Below, piece by piece: positions 42,677 to 50,375 of a stretch of 50,375 nt of DNA. The notes under the pieces were generated by a model, which ran no database searches, was not told where the DNA came from, and saw nothing but the letters and a program-made list of their open reading frames with translations. Origin of the DNA: Candidatus Zixiibacteriota bacterium (GTDB lineage: Bacteria; Zixibacteria; MSB-5A5; GN15; FEB-12); the NCBI GenBank assembly GCA_040753875.1, contig JBFMDV010000016.1, positions 1-50,375 on the forward strand, read 5' to 3'. Position 1 is the stretch's first letter. Each line of letters begins with the position of its first letter. A program made the position numbers and the translations under genes.

Positions 42677-44860
42677 CTACAGTTTGGTCAGTGTCTCGCG
42701 CGCGCTTTCCAGGGACGTTCCGTACAGCCCCATGGCGATCGCCTTTTCAAGCTGCTTGCGCGCACCGGCATTCTTCTCGTGGTACATGGCCATGCCGAGG
42801 AAGTACTGCGGCAGCGGCTCATCCGGATAGTTGCCGATCGCTTTCAACGCTTCCCCACGGGCCAAGTCGTAGCGTCCGCTTTTGATATACACGTCACACA
42901 GGTTCATCTGCGTCCGGAGCGAGCTGCGGTCGTAGAATACGGCTTGCCGGGCCATGTTGCCGGCGCGCTTTGTGTCCACTTTCTCTTCTGCCAGGATACG
43001 CGAGAACCGGAGATTGGTCTCCACATCACCGTCATCCCTGGCCAGGATCTCGTCGAACAACTTGAAGGCATCCTCTCTCCTGCCGACTCCGTACAGCGCG
43101 GCCGCCTGGATCGCCGATGCTTTGATAATATCCGGGCTCTTGGCGACCGCCTTGTCAGCCCACTCGAGCGCTGCCTGATAGTTACCGTGATCCAATTCAT
43201 ATTCGGCGGTTCGCGCCTCGGCATCCGGGTTGTCGGGATTGAGCCGGTTCATAAGGTCAATCACACCCCGCGCTTGCGTGGTCGCGTCAAGTCTGGTCAG
43301 GGCATCCTCCATGCGGTCGAAAGCTGCGAGATTCCCTTTCACGTACGGAATGCTCTCCGCAAACAGCTTCACTCCCGCATCGACCTGCTTCACCCCGACC
43401 AGGCACCAGGCCCTGGTCACGGCCAGCTCAGGGAAAGTTCGCGCAAAGAACGGGTACTCATCGAATCGCTTCAGGGCTACATCGAACTGTTTCTGATCTG
43501 TGTACATCTTGGCGAATTGCTCGAACGCCGGTCGGTTCTCTGGGGCAACCGCCAGCGCCTGTTTGAAGTCCGCCTCGGCATCGGCGTACAGATGTACCAG
43601 CCGGTCGGCGCAGGCGACGCCAAGAGCTGTCAGCCAGGAGGGGTCATTGCCGCGGAACTGCAGGATTGAGTCCCGAAGCGCCTTGTACTCATCCGCCATC
43701 CCTGATGCGTACTGCGACTGTGCGAGGCCGACCTTGAACTCCCGCTTATTGCCGCGCCAACCGCTGACGCGCCGCATCTTGTCAATAGCCAGGAGGCGGT
43801 CCGGAAGCTGGGCAAACCAGACTGATGTATAGTACATCATGAAGTCCTTGAACTCCTCGCACGGCTGAATCTTGGCGAGATACACGGTGATATCATCGAG
43901 GTTCTGCGTCGTCGAATAGGAGTCCCCGATCAGTTGCCGGGTGCGCGCATCGTACAGAAGAGGCGTCAGGTGGAACGGCATGAGCCGGATATACTCGGCG
44001 CTGGCCAGGTCCGCATGACGGTTGTCGCCGGCCGCCCAATTCTGATAAATGCTCATGCCCGTGGTCAAAACCCGGCTCGAGTCGATTGGTTTCAGACTGT
44101 CGATCAGCCTGGCCGTCTCGCTCAGATAGCCAACGCGCAGATCACGCCGGAAATGATCCATCATCCGGTCGAACGCCTCAGGCGCACCACCTATCGAGCG
44201 TCGACTTACCGCCATTGCCGAGTCGGGCCAGCCTCGTTGCTCAAGATAATCTGCTGCCGCCGTAAGAAAGAGCGGGTCAGTTTCAGTAGAGACCAGAGCG
44301 GTAGCCGCGAGCGCCTCGGCTGCCTGGAACCGGTTCTCCAGCAAGTACTGACGGGCCTGTAGAAGGTCCGCAGTCGGCTTGGTGAGCCCGACCTTGCCGG
44401 CGTTCTGGATCGCCGTATCCGCGGTCTGATAGAGACCGGCACTAAGAGCTATTCGCGCCAGCACGAATTGCGCCTCCACGTTGTTTGGCGACAACAGCGC
44501 GTACCGTCGAGCGACATGCGATGCTTCCAGATGGTCCCCCAGCACTTCGTACACCCGCGCTGCACCTGCGAACGCCGGCGCGAAATCGGGCCGGCGCTCG
44601 GCTATTATGAGGTAGCTGTGCAGGGCATCGTACACCGCCAGGCGCCGCTCAAGGTTCAGGGCGTGACCAAACGCTCCCATCACCGAAGTCGAATCTGTCC
44701 GCGTAACGAGCGCAAATGTGGAATCGGCCCGGGTGAACTGGAGCTTACCAAGTTGCTCAAGGCCAAGTTGATACAGGCGCTCCGCTTCTTCGGCAGGTTT
44801 CTTGGCACATCCGGCCACCAGCAACAGTCCGGAAAGTATGGCAGCGATAAAGAATCTCAT
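42677..44860 (-). CDS. TPR-repeat lipoprotein
   Basis: 727 residues with a lipoprotein signal: IAAILSGLLLVAGC, cysteine at residue 18. The rest is helical with many tetratricopeptide-like pairs (AERLYQLGLEQLGKLQFTRADSTF; ALEWADKAVAKSPDIIKASA; ARGEALKAIGNYPDEPLPQYFLGMAMY). TPR superhelices mediate protein-protein contacts; as a membrane-anchored periplasmic protein it may scaffold an envelope or polysaccharide assembly complex. It is the first gene of a minus-strand set with the epimerase and nucleotidyltransferase and diverges from lptB. No enzyme motif is visible. Confidence 0.85.
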   Translation of the reverse strand: MRFFIAAILSGLLLVAGCAKKPAEEAERLYQLGLEQLGKLQFTRADSTFALVTRTDSTSVMGAFGHALNLERRLAVYDALHSYLIIAERRPDFAPAFAGAARVYEVLGDHLEASHVARRYALLSPNNVEAQFVLARIALSAGLYQTADTAIQNAGKVGLTKPTADLLQARQYLLENRFQAAEALAATALVSTETDPLFLTAAADYLEQRGWPDSAMAVSRRSIGGAPEAFDRMMDHFRRDLRVGYLSETARLIDSLKPIDSSRVLTTGMSIYQNWAAGDNRHADLASAEYIRLMPFHLTPLLYDARTRQLIGDSYSTTQNLDDITVYLAKIQPCEEFKDFMMYYTSVWFAQLPDRLLAIDKMRRVSGWRGNKREFKVGLAQSQYASGMADEYKALRDSILQFRGNDPSWLTALGVACADRLVHLYADAEADFKQALAVAPENRPAFEQFAKMYTDQKQFDVALKRFDEYPFFARTFPELAVTRAWCLVGVKQVDAGVKLFAESIPYVKGNLAAFDRMEDALTRLDATTQARGVIDLMNRLNPDNPDAEARTAEYELDHGNYQAALEWADKAVAKSPDIIKASAIQAAALYGVGRREDAFKLFDEILARDDGDVETNLRFSRILAEEKVDTKRAGNMARQAVFYDRSSLRTQMNLCDVYIKSGRYDLARGEALKAIGNYPDEPLPQYFLGMAMYHEKNAGARKQLEKAIAMGLYGTSLESARETLTKL

Positions 44861-45004
44861 GTCAGAATCCTCTCAGTTGATGAAGCTCACATTCTCCAAC
44901 CGGCGCTATCGATATCTTAGGCGACCAAATCCAGCGAGCAGCACAACTCCGGTCGACAGAACGCCCGAATATAGCAAATCCTGTGCTGAACGTGTAAAAT
45001 GATT

Positions 45005-45033
45005 TTGGAAACGCGCTCAACAGATTCTATATT
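45005..45033 (+). promoter_or_regulatory. lptB promoter giving a leaderless transcript
   Basis: TTGGAA (45005-45010) and TATATT (45028-45033) are 17 bp apart. The expected start of transcription is about 45040, the A of the lptB ATG. There is no ribosome site in front of that ATG. Confidence 0.55.
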
Positions 45034-45039
45034 AACCAT

Positions 45040-45765
45040 ATGGCGATTCTTGAATCTCACGGCTTATACAAATACTACCGCAAGCGGCCGGTCGTCAACG
45101 ATGTTTCCGTGCGAGTAGAGCCGGGCGAGGTGGTGGGTCTGCTGGGGCCTAACGGTGCCGGCAAAACAACCACCTTCTATATGATTATCGGCTTCATCAG
45201 GCCCGATGGCGGCACGGTGTTTCTGGGAGAGCGAGACATCAGCCGGATGCCGATGTACCGTCGTGCGAAACACGGTATCGGATACCTGGCTCAGGAAGCC
45301 TCGGTGTTTCGCAAGTTGAGTGTCGAAGACAACATCAGGGCCATTCTTCAGTTTCGGGGTTTGTCGCGCAAGGAACGAAAACAGCGTCTCGAGTCGCTCT
45401 TAAACGAACTGGATATCAACCACCTTAGGAAAAACAAGGCGTACACTCTTTCCGGCGGGGAACGACGCCGTGTCGAGATCACCCGTGCCCTGGTCAACGA
45501 ACCGAAGTTTATCCTGCTCGACGAACCGTTCGCCGGTATCGACCCGATTGCGGTCGAGGATATCCAGAAGATCATCAACCGGCTCGTGGAACGGGGCTTG
45601 GGCGTGCTGATTACCGACCACAACGTGCGAGAGACGCTTTCGATATGTCATCGTGCGTATATCATGTGCGACGGCAAAATTCTCAAAGCCGGGACCTCGG
45701 AATTTCTGGCCAACGACCCGGAAGCCCGGAAGATCTACCTGGGCGAGAAGTTTCGCCTCAATTGA
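45040..45765 (+). CDS. lptB: lipopolysaccharide export ABC transporter ATPase LptB
   Basis: Powers LPS extraction from the inner membrane with LptF/G/C. The 241-residue ATPase has Walker [19 protein letters not shown], the LptB hallmark [21 protein letters not shown], signature [11 protein letters not shown], Walker [17 protein letters not shown] and switch [10 protein letters not shown]. All are intact and of normal length. Its presence implies a double membrane with LPS. It is followed by rpoN, the same order as lptB-rpoN-hpf in many Gram-negative genomes; the lptA/lptC genes that usually precede it are not here. Confidence 0.95.
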   Translation: MAILESHGLYKYYRKRPVVNDVSVRVEPGEVVGLLGPNGAGKTTTFYMIIGFIRPDGGTVFLGERDISRMPMYRRAKHGIGYLAQEASVFRKLSVEDNIRAILQFRGLSRKERKQRLESLLNELDINHLRKNKAYTLSGGERRRVEITRALVNEPKFILLDEPFAGIDPIAVEDIQKIINRLVERGLGVLITDHNVRETLSICHRAYIMCDGKILKAGTSEFLANDPEARKIYLGEKFRLN

Positions 45766-45922
45766 ATGCGGAGCAAATAACAGCGCCTTCGCCAGGCGTG
45801 TAGAATAAATGAACGAACTGATAAGCGCCGGTAAATCCGGCAGTCGGTCAACCGATAACTAATAAAAACAGGACAACAACACCACGCGAATGCAGACTGC
45901 TTGATTGGCAACGGGTTAGACT

Positions 45923-47335
45923 ATGAAACTGGAACTGAGACCGGGCGTACGACTTATTCAGACACTGGCGCCGCAGCTTATTCAGTCCCTGAAAATGCTG
46001 CAGATGCCGGTCCTGCAACTGGAACAGACCCTTCGTCAGGAGCTCTCCACCAATCCGCTTCTTGAAGAGGTGGAGGAACTCGAGGCCGAACCGGAAACCG
46101 CGCTGGAGGCACCCGAGTCCGAAATAGCAGCTCCAGAGACCGAGGAACCCGCCAACGAAAAAATCGACTGGGACAATTACCTGTTCGAAGACGACGAAGG
46201 GTACCGGGTCAAAGAGCAGCGGGAAGAGGATGAAGAGCATTTCGAGGGGGGAAACAGCCAGCCGGATAGTCTCTATACCCATCTGACCGAGCAGTTGTCG
46301 TTTCTCAAGCTCTCTCAGGAAGAGCACCTGATTGGTGAGTACATCATCGGTAATATCAGCCCCGAGGGGTATTTGACGATCAGCGTGCCGGAGATGGCGG
46401 TCGAATTGACTGTCGAGCCCTCGCGGATCGAGAATGTCCTCAAACTGATCCAGCGGTTCGACCCGATAGGCGTGGGGGCGCGCGATTTGCGGGAGTCACT
46501 GTTGATCCAATTGCGCGACCGCGGCATGGACTCCTCGCTGGCCTATCGCATTGTCGACGAACACCTGAAAGACCTCGAAAAGAAATCGATCCTCCAGATC
46601 GCCAAGATGATGGGAGTGCCGTTCGAAAAAGCGCAGAAGGCGATGGAGGTCATCAAGAGCCTCTCCCCCACACCGGCGTACGGACGCTTCGAACCCTCCG
46701 CCCAGCCGGTGGTGCCGGACCTGATAATCGATCGACTCGGCGACGAGTACGTCGTATATCACAACGACCGCAACGTGCCGCGCCTCCGTGTGAATGCCGG
46801 CTACAAAGAGCTGATCAAACGCGGAAACACGACCGCCAAGGACACCAAGGACTATATCAGGCAGAAACTCGAGCAGGCAAGGTGGCTTCTGAACGCCATC
46901 AACCAGCGCCGCTCGACCATGATCCGCGTGATGGAGGCGATTGTCGATGAGCAGCGGGAATTCTTCGACAAAGGCCCGGCCTTCCTGAGACCACTCATCA
47001 TGGAGGACATCGCGCGCAAAGTGGATATGAACGTGGCCACTATCAGCCGCGTCTCCAACGGCAAATATGTGCAGACGCCGCTCGGCGTGTATGAGATCAA
47101 ATACTTCTTCAACTCCGGTATCGCCAGCGATGGCGGCGAGGACATCTCCAAACGCGCCGTCAAGCAGCGGATCGAAGAGATCATCAAGGCCGAGGATGCC
47201 GAAAACCCACTCTCTGACCAGGATATTTTCAAGCAGTTGAATCAGGAAGGAACCCGGCTCGCCCGCCGCACCGTCACCAAGTACCGCGAAGAGTTGAAAA
47301 TTAAGCCGGCCCGTTTCCGCAAGCGCGTGGTGTAG
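45923..47335 (+). CDS. rpoN: RNA polymerase sigma-54 factor
   Basis: 470 residues. The N-terminal activator-binding region is LELRPGVRLIQTLAPQLIQSLKMLQMP and LEQTLRQELSTNPLLEE. An acidic region II follows (residues about 50-110). The core-binding domain includes RFDPIGVGARDLRESLLIQL. The C-terminal DNA-binding part has the helix-turn-helix MEDIARKVDMNVATISRVSNGKYVQTPLG and the RpoN box ARRTVTKYREELKI that reads the -24 element. All regions are present. Genes using it need bacterial enhancer-binding activators, none of which are in the window. Confidence 0.96.
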   Translation: MKLELRPGVRLIQTLAPQLIQSLKMLQMPVLQLEQTLRQELSTNPLLEEVEELEAEPETALEAPESEIAAPETEEPANEKIDWDNYLFEDDEGYRVKEQREEDEEHFEGGNSQPDSLYTHLTEQLSFLKLSQEEHLIGEYIIGNISPEGYLTISVPEMAVELTVEPSRIENVLKLIQRFDPIGVGARDLRESLLIQLRDRGMDSSLAYRIVDEHLKDLEKKSILQIAKMMGVPFEKAQKAMEVIKSLSPTPAYGRFEPSAQPVVPDLIIDRLGDEYVVYHNDRNVPRLRVNAGYKELIKRGNTTAKDTKDYIRQKLEQARWLLNAINQRRSTMIRVMEAIVDEQREFFDKGPAFLRPLIMEDIARKVDMNVATISRVSNGKYVQTPLGVYEIKYFFNSGIASDGGEDISKRAVKQRIEEIIKAEDAENPLSDQDIFKQLNQEGTRLARRTVTKYREELKIKPARFRKRVV

Positions 47336-47591
47336 ACATGACGCCAAATTCGACCGTTTCGCTGCGACCGGCGACAACACCCCTCGCGACTCTTCTCTAA
47401 CAGTATGGGGGACAGGGAGTTATATCGCACGTCCGACCTGCCTCAAATTTATATGGCATGATTGGGAATCCGTGCGTTCTATTTAGTTGTAAGAAGAAAG
47501 GCGGGGCCGAGCTGGTCGGGTACGGGCTGGGCTCGCGCAAGTTAATCGAAGCACATATGTCTATATCACGCGTGAAAGGAGAGATTGACCC

Positions 47592-47951
47592 ATGCAGACA
47601 AAAATAACGGCACGGCATTTTGATCTCACTCCTGAGATTCGGGCGAAAGCCGAAGAGGAGATGGACGGACTCACGCGATATTTTGAAAACATCATTGCCG
47701 CCGAATTCATTCTCGATGTCGAGCGGCATCGCCGCATGGCGGAACTCAAGGTGAAAGTGTACAAGGAGACGATCACCGGCACCGGCGAAAGTCCGGACAT
47801 GTACAACTCCATGTCGATTGCGGTTGATAAGGTGAAAGAGGGACTGAAGCGGTACAAGGGACGTCTCAAAGAGCGGAAACCGGAGGAGATCGCCGAGAAG
47901 GCGGCCGCCCTCACCCGCCCGCACACCAATCCGGATGAGGTGGATGTGTAA
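47592..47951 (+). CDS. hpf: ribosome hibernation-promoting factor (short HPF/RaiA)
   Basis: A 119-residue protein that binds the decoding region of the small ribosomal subunit in slow growth. The N-terminus MQTKITARHFDLTPEIRAKAEE and the basic helix DKVKEGLKRYKGRLKERK are typical. It lacks the C-terminal dimerisation domain of long HPF, so it is the short form. AAGGAGAG lies about 8 bases before the ATG. The 256-bp gap to rpoN suggests a separate promoter, but none was certain. Confidence 0.92.
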   Translation: MQTKITARHFDLTPEIRAKAEEEMDGLTRYFENIIAAEFILDVERHRRMAELKVKVYKETITGTGESPDMYNSMSIAVDKVKEGLKRYKGRLKERKPEEIAEKAAALTRPHTNPDEVDV

Positions 47952-47981
47952 CCACCCCCGCCTCAGATGTCAACATTCCAG

Positions 47982-48015
47982 CGCCCGACGGCCATTCACC
48001 GCCGGGCGTTGTATT
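47982..48015 (+). terminator. hairpin terminator after hpf
   Basis: CGCCCG-A-CGG and CCG-C-CGGGCG arms followed by TTGTATTT. It lies between hpf and the convergent membrane-protein gene. Confidence 0.7.
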
Positions 48016-48025
48016 TCGGGTCGCA

Positions 48026-49900
48026 TCAGTGAGCCCGTTGTGCGGCTAACGCCATCGAATCCAGAGCCGGAAGTTCGCACGGCGTCAACGCCTGGATGAA
48101 GCGGCGGTGAATCTCCGCCTTCCAAACGTTCCCGAAATGCAGTTCAGTAAGATATAGGTCCCGGTGTGCACCTACCGCGAGAGAATCATACTCCAGAATC
48201 TGATTCAACAGACGGTAGGCGGCTCCCCCTTGCCCTAGTGCCACCTGACAGATCGCTTTACGATATAACAAGTCTACGTATGGTTTTCGGTCGCCACAGG
48301 CGATGATCGCACTATTGAATGCGTCAATTGCGCCACCGTAGTCACCCGCCGAAACACGAACTTCGCCTTCGAACAACTGCTCCACAAATCCAACCGGGTA
48401 GGTCGCTTCGGGACGTCCCACAACCGGGCGAACATGCTTGAAGGACACATCGAGAACCGCCGCCACAGTATCGGGATACAGATGTGAACTATAGAACATC
48501 GGCCGGTACGATTCAAGGAATTGTGGATACTGCAACAAGGCTTTCTCGGCGGGAGCGGATGGCTTCATCCCGGTAGAGAATACGATATAGTCCGGTGCAC
48601 GCGACAGGACATATTCGGCGTTGAACTTCCGTTCCCGCCAGGTAGATGCAAGTCCCGGGACCGCATTCTCGGGATGGTGGGCCACGGTCGAATCAGCAAG
48701 CCCCAGCATATCGATAATGACATGGTCGATGGCCGAAAACCCAAAGGCGCCGATAGTCGATGCCGCAACGGAGAACCGGGTCGAATCACACCGCGCCATG
48801 CTGGCATATAGTTGTTTCATATTATAGGTCAGTGCCCGTTCGTTTTCACAGGATGCCTGCACCTCCTTCCACGGCAGGACATATCCGATTGTGCAGAACA
48901 GCAAGGTGAGGCTGAGCATCACTGCGTTTCTAATCGCGGGTCGCATTTTATGCAGTAGTATCCGCAACGATATTACCGTCAGTACAGCCAAGGGTGCGAG
49001 CAGCGGCAGGAAAAACCGATGAATCTTGAGTGTATCACCGCCAATCAACACAACGTAAGCCGAGTAACCGACCGTCAGCAGCCATATTGACCGCACGTCA
49101 TTCGAAAGCCGTCGCCACAACACGATTGGAATCAACAACCCGATTCCAAAGAATGCGTAATGGCGGGAAAACTGCACGGCGTCGTCGAACCCATTGGTAA
49201 GCTGTACCAGATCAAAAGCCACCTTTGCGTAAAACGGATTCGGAAACATCGAATGGTAGTACGCCACGTGGAAGATCAGTCCGGGAATTGAAAGCACGAA
49301 CACTACAGCGGCACATCGAAGCATGAAGCGCGGTAAACGTCGGTCGATCACAAGCTCTATCAATGTCAGCAGCGCGATCACGAATGGCGCTTCCGGCCGT
49401 GTCCATACGAGAGCCGCCAGCACCGCGATTATCAGATATTGTCGCTGGAGGAAAAGCAGGAGCGAGAGATCGAACAGGAATGCGAATAGTGCCGTCTCCA
49501 GCCCTGCCGAAGACCAATAAGCAAGTGCCAGATTCGTCCCGACCAGACATACTGCCAAAAACGCTGACTGAGCATTATCGCGACCAGAAAGGCGCCGCCC
49601 GATCCAATATGTCAGGACAATCAGTGCAGCTCCAAAGACGAAGCCGGTTATCCGAGAGGCAAGAATGTAATCGACACCCACATTGTGCCACGCCAACAGA
49701 TAGGCAAGCCAGGCGAGACTGGTGAACCCCTCGATTCGTTCCCCCACATTGTACACGAAGCCATGGCCGGAGAGGGCATTAGCAACGTATCGGTAATAGA
49801 TATATGCGTCATCCTGAATAAAGGCCAGCCGCCACGACGTGACCGCGAATGCGGAGAGCGGCAACAGCACCACGACACCCCGCTTCCACGCCGCTTTCAT
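48026..49900 (-). CDS. GT-C-type polytopic membrane protein, probable glycosyltransferase
   Basis: 624 residues with about eleven membrane segments in the first 370 and a soluble C-terminal part of about 250. The first loop, SWRLAFIQDDAYIYYRYVANALSGHGF, carries the DD/DxD-type acidic pair expected in the first extracytoplasmic loop of GT-C enzymes. It is followed by ERIEGFTSLAWLAYLLAW, seen in lipid-linked sugar transferases of the arabinofuranosyl/mannosyl type. The C-terminal region has TPR-like helices (GDYGGAIDAFNSAIIACG). It may add a sugar from a polyprenyl carrier to a surface glycan or protein. The donor and acceptor are unknown. Confidence 0.7.
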   Translation of the reverse strand: MKAAWKRGVVVLLPLSAFAVTSWRLAFIQDDAYIYYRYVANALSGHGFVYNVGERIEGFTSLAWLAYLLAWHNVGVDYILASRITGFVFGAALIVLTYWIGRRLSGRDNAQSAFLAVCLVGTNLALAYWSSAGLETALFAFLFDLSLLLFLQRQYLIIAVLAALVWTRPEAPFVIALLTLIELVIDRRLPRFMLRCAAVVFVLSIPGLIFHVAYYHSMFPNPFYAKVAFDLVQLTNGFDDAVQFSRHYAFFGIGLLIPIVLWRRLSNDVRSIWLLTVGYSAYVVLIGGDTLKIHRFFLPLLAPLAVLTVISLRILLHKMRPAIRNAVMLSLTLLFCTIGYVLPWKEVQASCENERALTYNMKQLYASMARCDSTRFSVAASTIGAFGFSAIDHVIIDMLGLADSTVAHHPENAVPGLASTWRERKFNAEYVLSRAPDYIVFSTGMKPSAPAEKALLQYPQFLESYRPMFYSSHLYPDTVAAVLDVSFKHVRPVVGRPEATYPVGFVEQLFEGEVRVSAGDYGGAIDAFNSAIIACGDRKPYVDLLYRKAICQVALGQGGAAYRLLNQILEYDSLAVGAHRDLYLTELHFGNVWKAEIHRRFIQALTPCELPALDSMALAAQRAH

Positions 49901-49989
49901 CAGACAACCAACCTCTTTCTATTTGAACCTGTCAGTTTGGGGTCGAGAATTTTATGGATTTTTCAACTGATTTTTGCCAAAACGGCTAC

Positions 49990-50250
49990 TCAAATAGTCC
50001 CATTTAGCTCGGGATACTGTTCAACCAGTCGGTGGACAATGGCGCTGTCCAGCCCGCGGCTCAGGCCCTCGCTAAGCGCCAACTGCGCCAGTGATATATC
50101 ATGGCTCTGAAGGCGTTCCTCTGCGAGTTTGACGATATAACCGACCGGCACAGCCGGGTGCAGAACCAGCTTCTGAAAGTACTCTCGAAACAGCGAATTT
50201 CGAGCCGTAGTCTTGTAAAGTTTGGTAAGACCGTCGATAGGTTCTAATGC
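49990..50250 (-). pseudogene. 3' end of an unrecognised gene cut off by an insertion sequence
   Basis: The minus-strand frame reads GLTKLYKTTARNSLFREYFQ, then KLVLHPAVPVGYIVKLAEER and SEGLSRGLDSAIVHRLVEQY, ending PELNGTI at a TGA. The composition and helix periodicity look like a real, mostly helical protein. The frame runs without a natural start into the end of the transposase unit. The N-terminal part is therefore outside the window or lost. I do not recognise the family. Confidence 0.5.
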
Positions 50251-50263
50251 ACTAGAACCTATC
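50236..50263 (-). repeat. perfect 28-bp palindrome at the IS/host junction
   Basis: GATAGGTTCTA and TAGAACCTATC are exact 11-base arms around ATGCAC, directly after the transposase stop. It probably includes the IS terminal repeat; a hairpin here could also stop transcription leaving the element. Confidence 0.6.
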
Positions 50264-50375
50264 TCAAAATTGCTTTAGCAGGATGAGGGTACAGGCGAGT
50301 TGTACAAAGCCCAGGAAATTAGCGGTGTAGTATTCCCAACGCACGAGGATACGTCGCTGCCACTGGAGCCACGAA
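50264..50375 (-). mobile_element. IS5-like transposase, C-terminal end (element continues past the window)
   Basis: The last 36 codons on the minus strand read WLQWQRRILVRWEYYTANFL and GFVQLACTLILLKQF before TGA. The RRxLVRWEYxxxNFLGFVxLAC pattern is the C-terminus of DDE transposases of the IS5 superfamily, just after the catalytic Glu region. The catalytic residues and the other terminus are beyond the window edge. Confidence 0.75.

Overview
The window reads like a chromosomal contig from an uncultivated FCB-group bacterium. Two exported proteins end in the QNYPNPFNP-type C-terminal sorting domain and carry cohesin-like and dockerin-like modules. Together with an LptB and TPR lipoprotein envelope set, this combination is common in candidate Zixibacteria and related phyla; the phylum is an inference. 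GC is moderately high. Recognisable promoters share a TTGxxx, 17 bp, TATACT-like layout.

Layout. 1-3.7 kb: a broken RHS/YD-repeat gene (minus). 4.0-4.5 kb: a small SpoIIAA-like protein. 4.5-4.85 kb: palindromic repeats. 5.0-7.75 kb: an arsenic operon arsR-arsM-arsC-acr3 with an operator over its promoter. 7.8-11.7 kb (minus): a DUF3996 outer-membrane protein and an MtrA/MtrB-type decaheme cytochrome plus porin conduit, the porin split by an in-frame TGA. 11.7-16.8 kb (minus): a TetR regulator and an RND efflux pump. 17-22.2 kb (minus): an enoyl-CoA isomerase-like enzyme, then a nitric-oxide group (quinol NO reductase, DUF6448 protein, a hemerythrin protein split by an in-frame TAA, an Rrf2 regulator with three cysteines). 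22.5-26.7 kb (plus): two T9SS-type secreted dockerin proteins, the second with a frameshift behind its signal peptide.

26.7-35.7 kb (minus) holds the most interesting locus. Two unannotated peptide genes (31 and 36 codons) share the leader MIYLIDP, a CTxFC core and a PLYGVP end. They sit just upstream of two radical SAM/SPASM enzymes, a B12-type radical SAM enzyme and an ABC exporter. Next come an RLAN-domain protein, a RimK-like ATP-grasp ligase and a GNAT acetyltransferase. I read this as an undescribed RiPP (ribosomally made, modified peptide) pathway with its own promoter.

35.8-44.9 kb (minus): a 1654-residue multi-PAS hybrid histidine kinase with a degenerate receiver, then a sugar nucleotidyltransferase, a nucleotide-sugar epimerase and a TPR lipoprotein. 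45.0-48.0 kb (plus): lptB, rpoN and hpf. 48.0-49.9 kb (minus): a GT-C type membrane protein. At the right edge an IS5-like transposase end adjoins the tail of a truncated gene.

At least four accessory genes are broken by a single stop or single-base shift, while core genes (lptB, rpoN, hpf) are intact. This is either real decay or assembly error. No rRNA, tRNA or CRISPR array was recognised.
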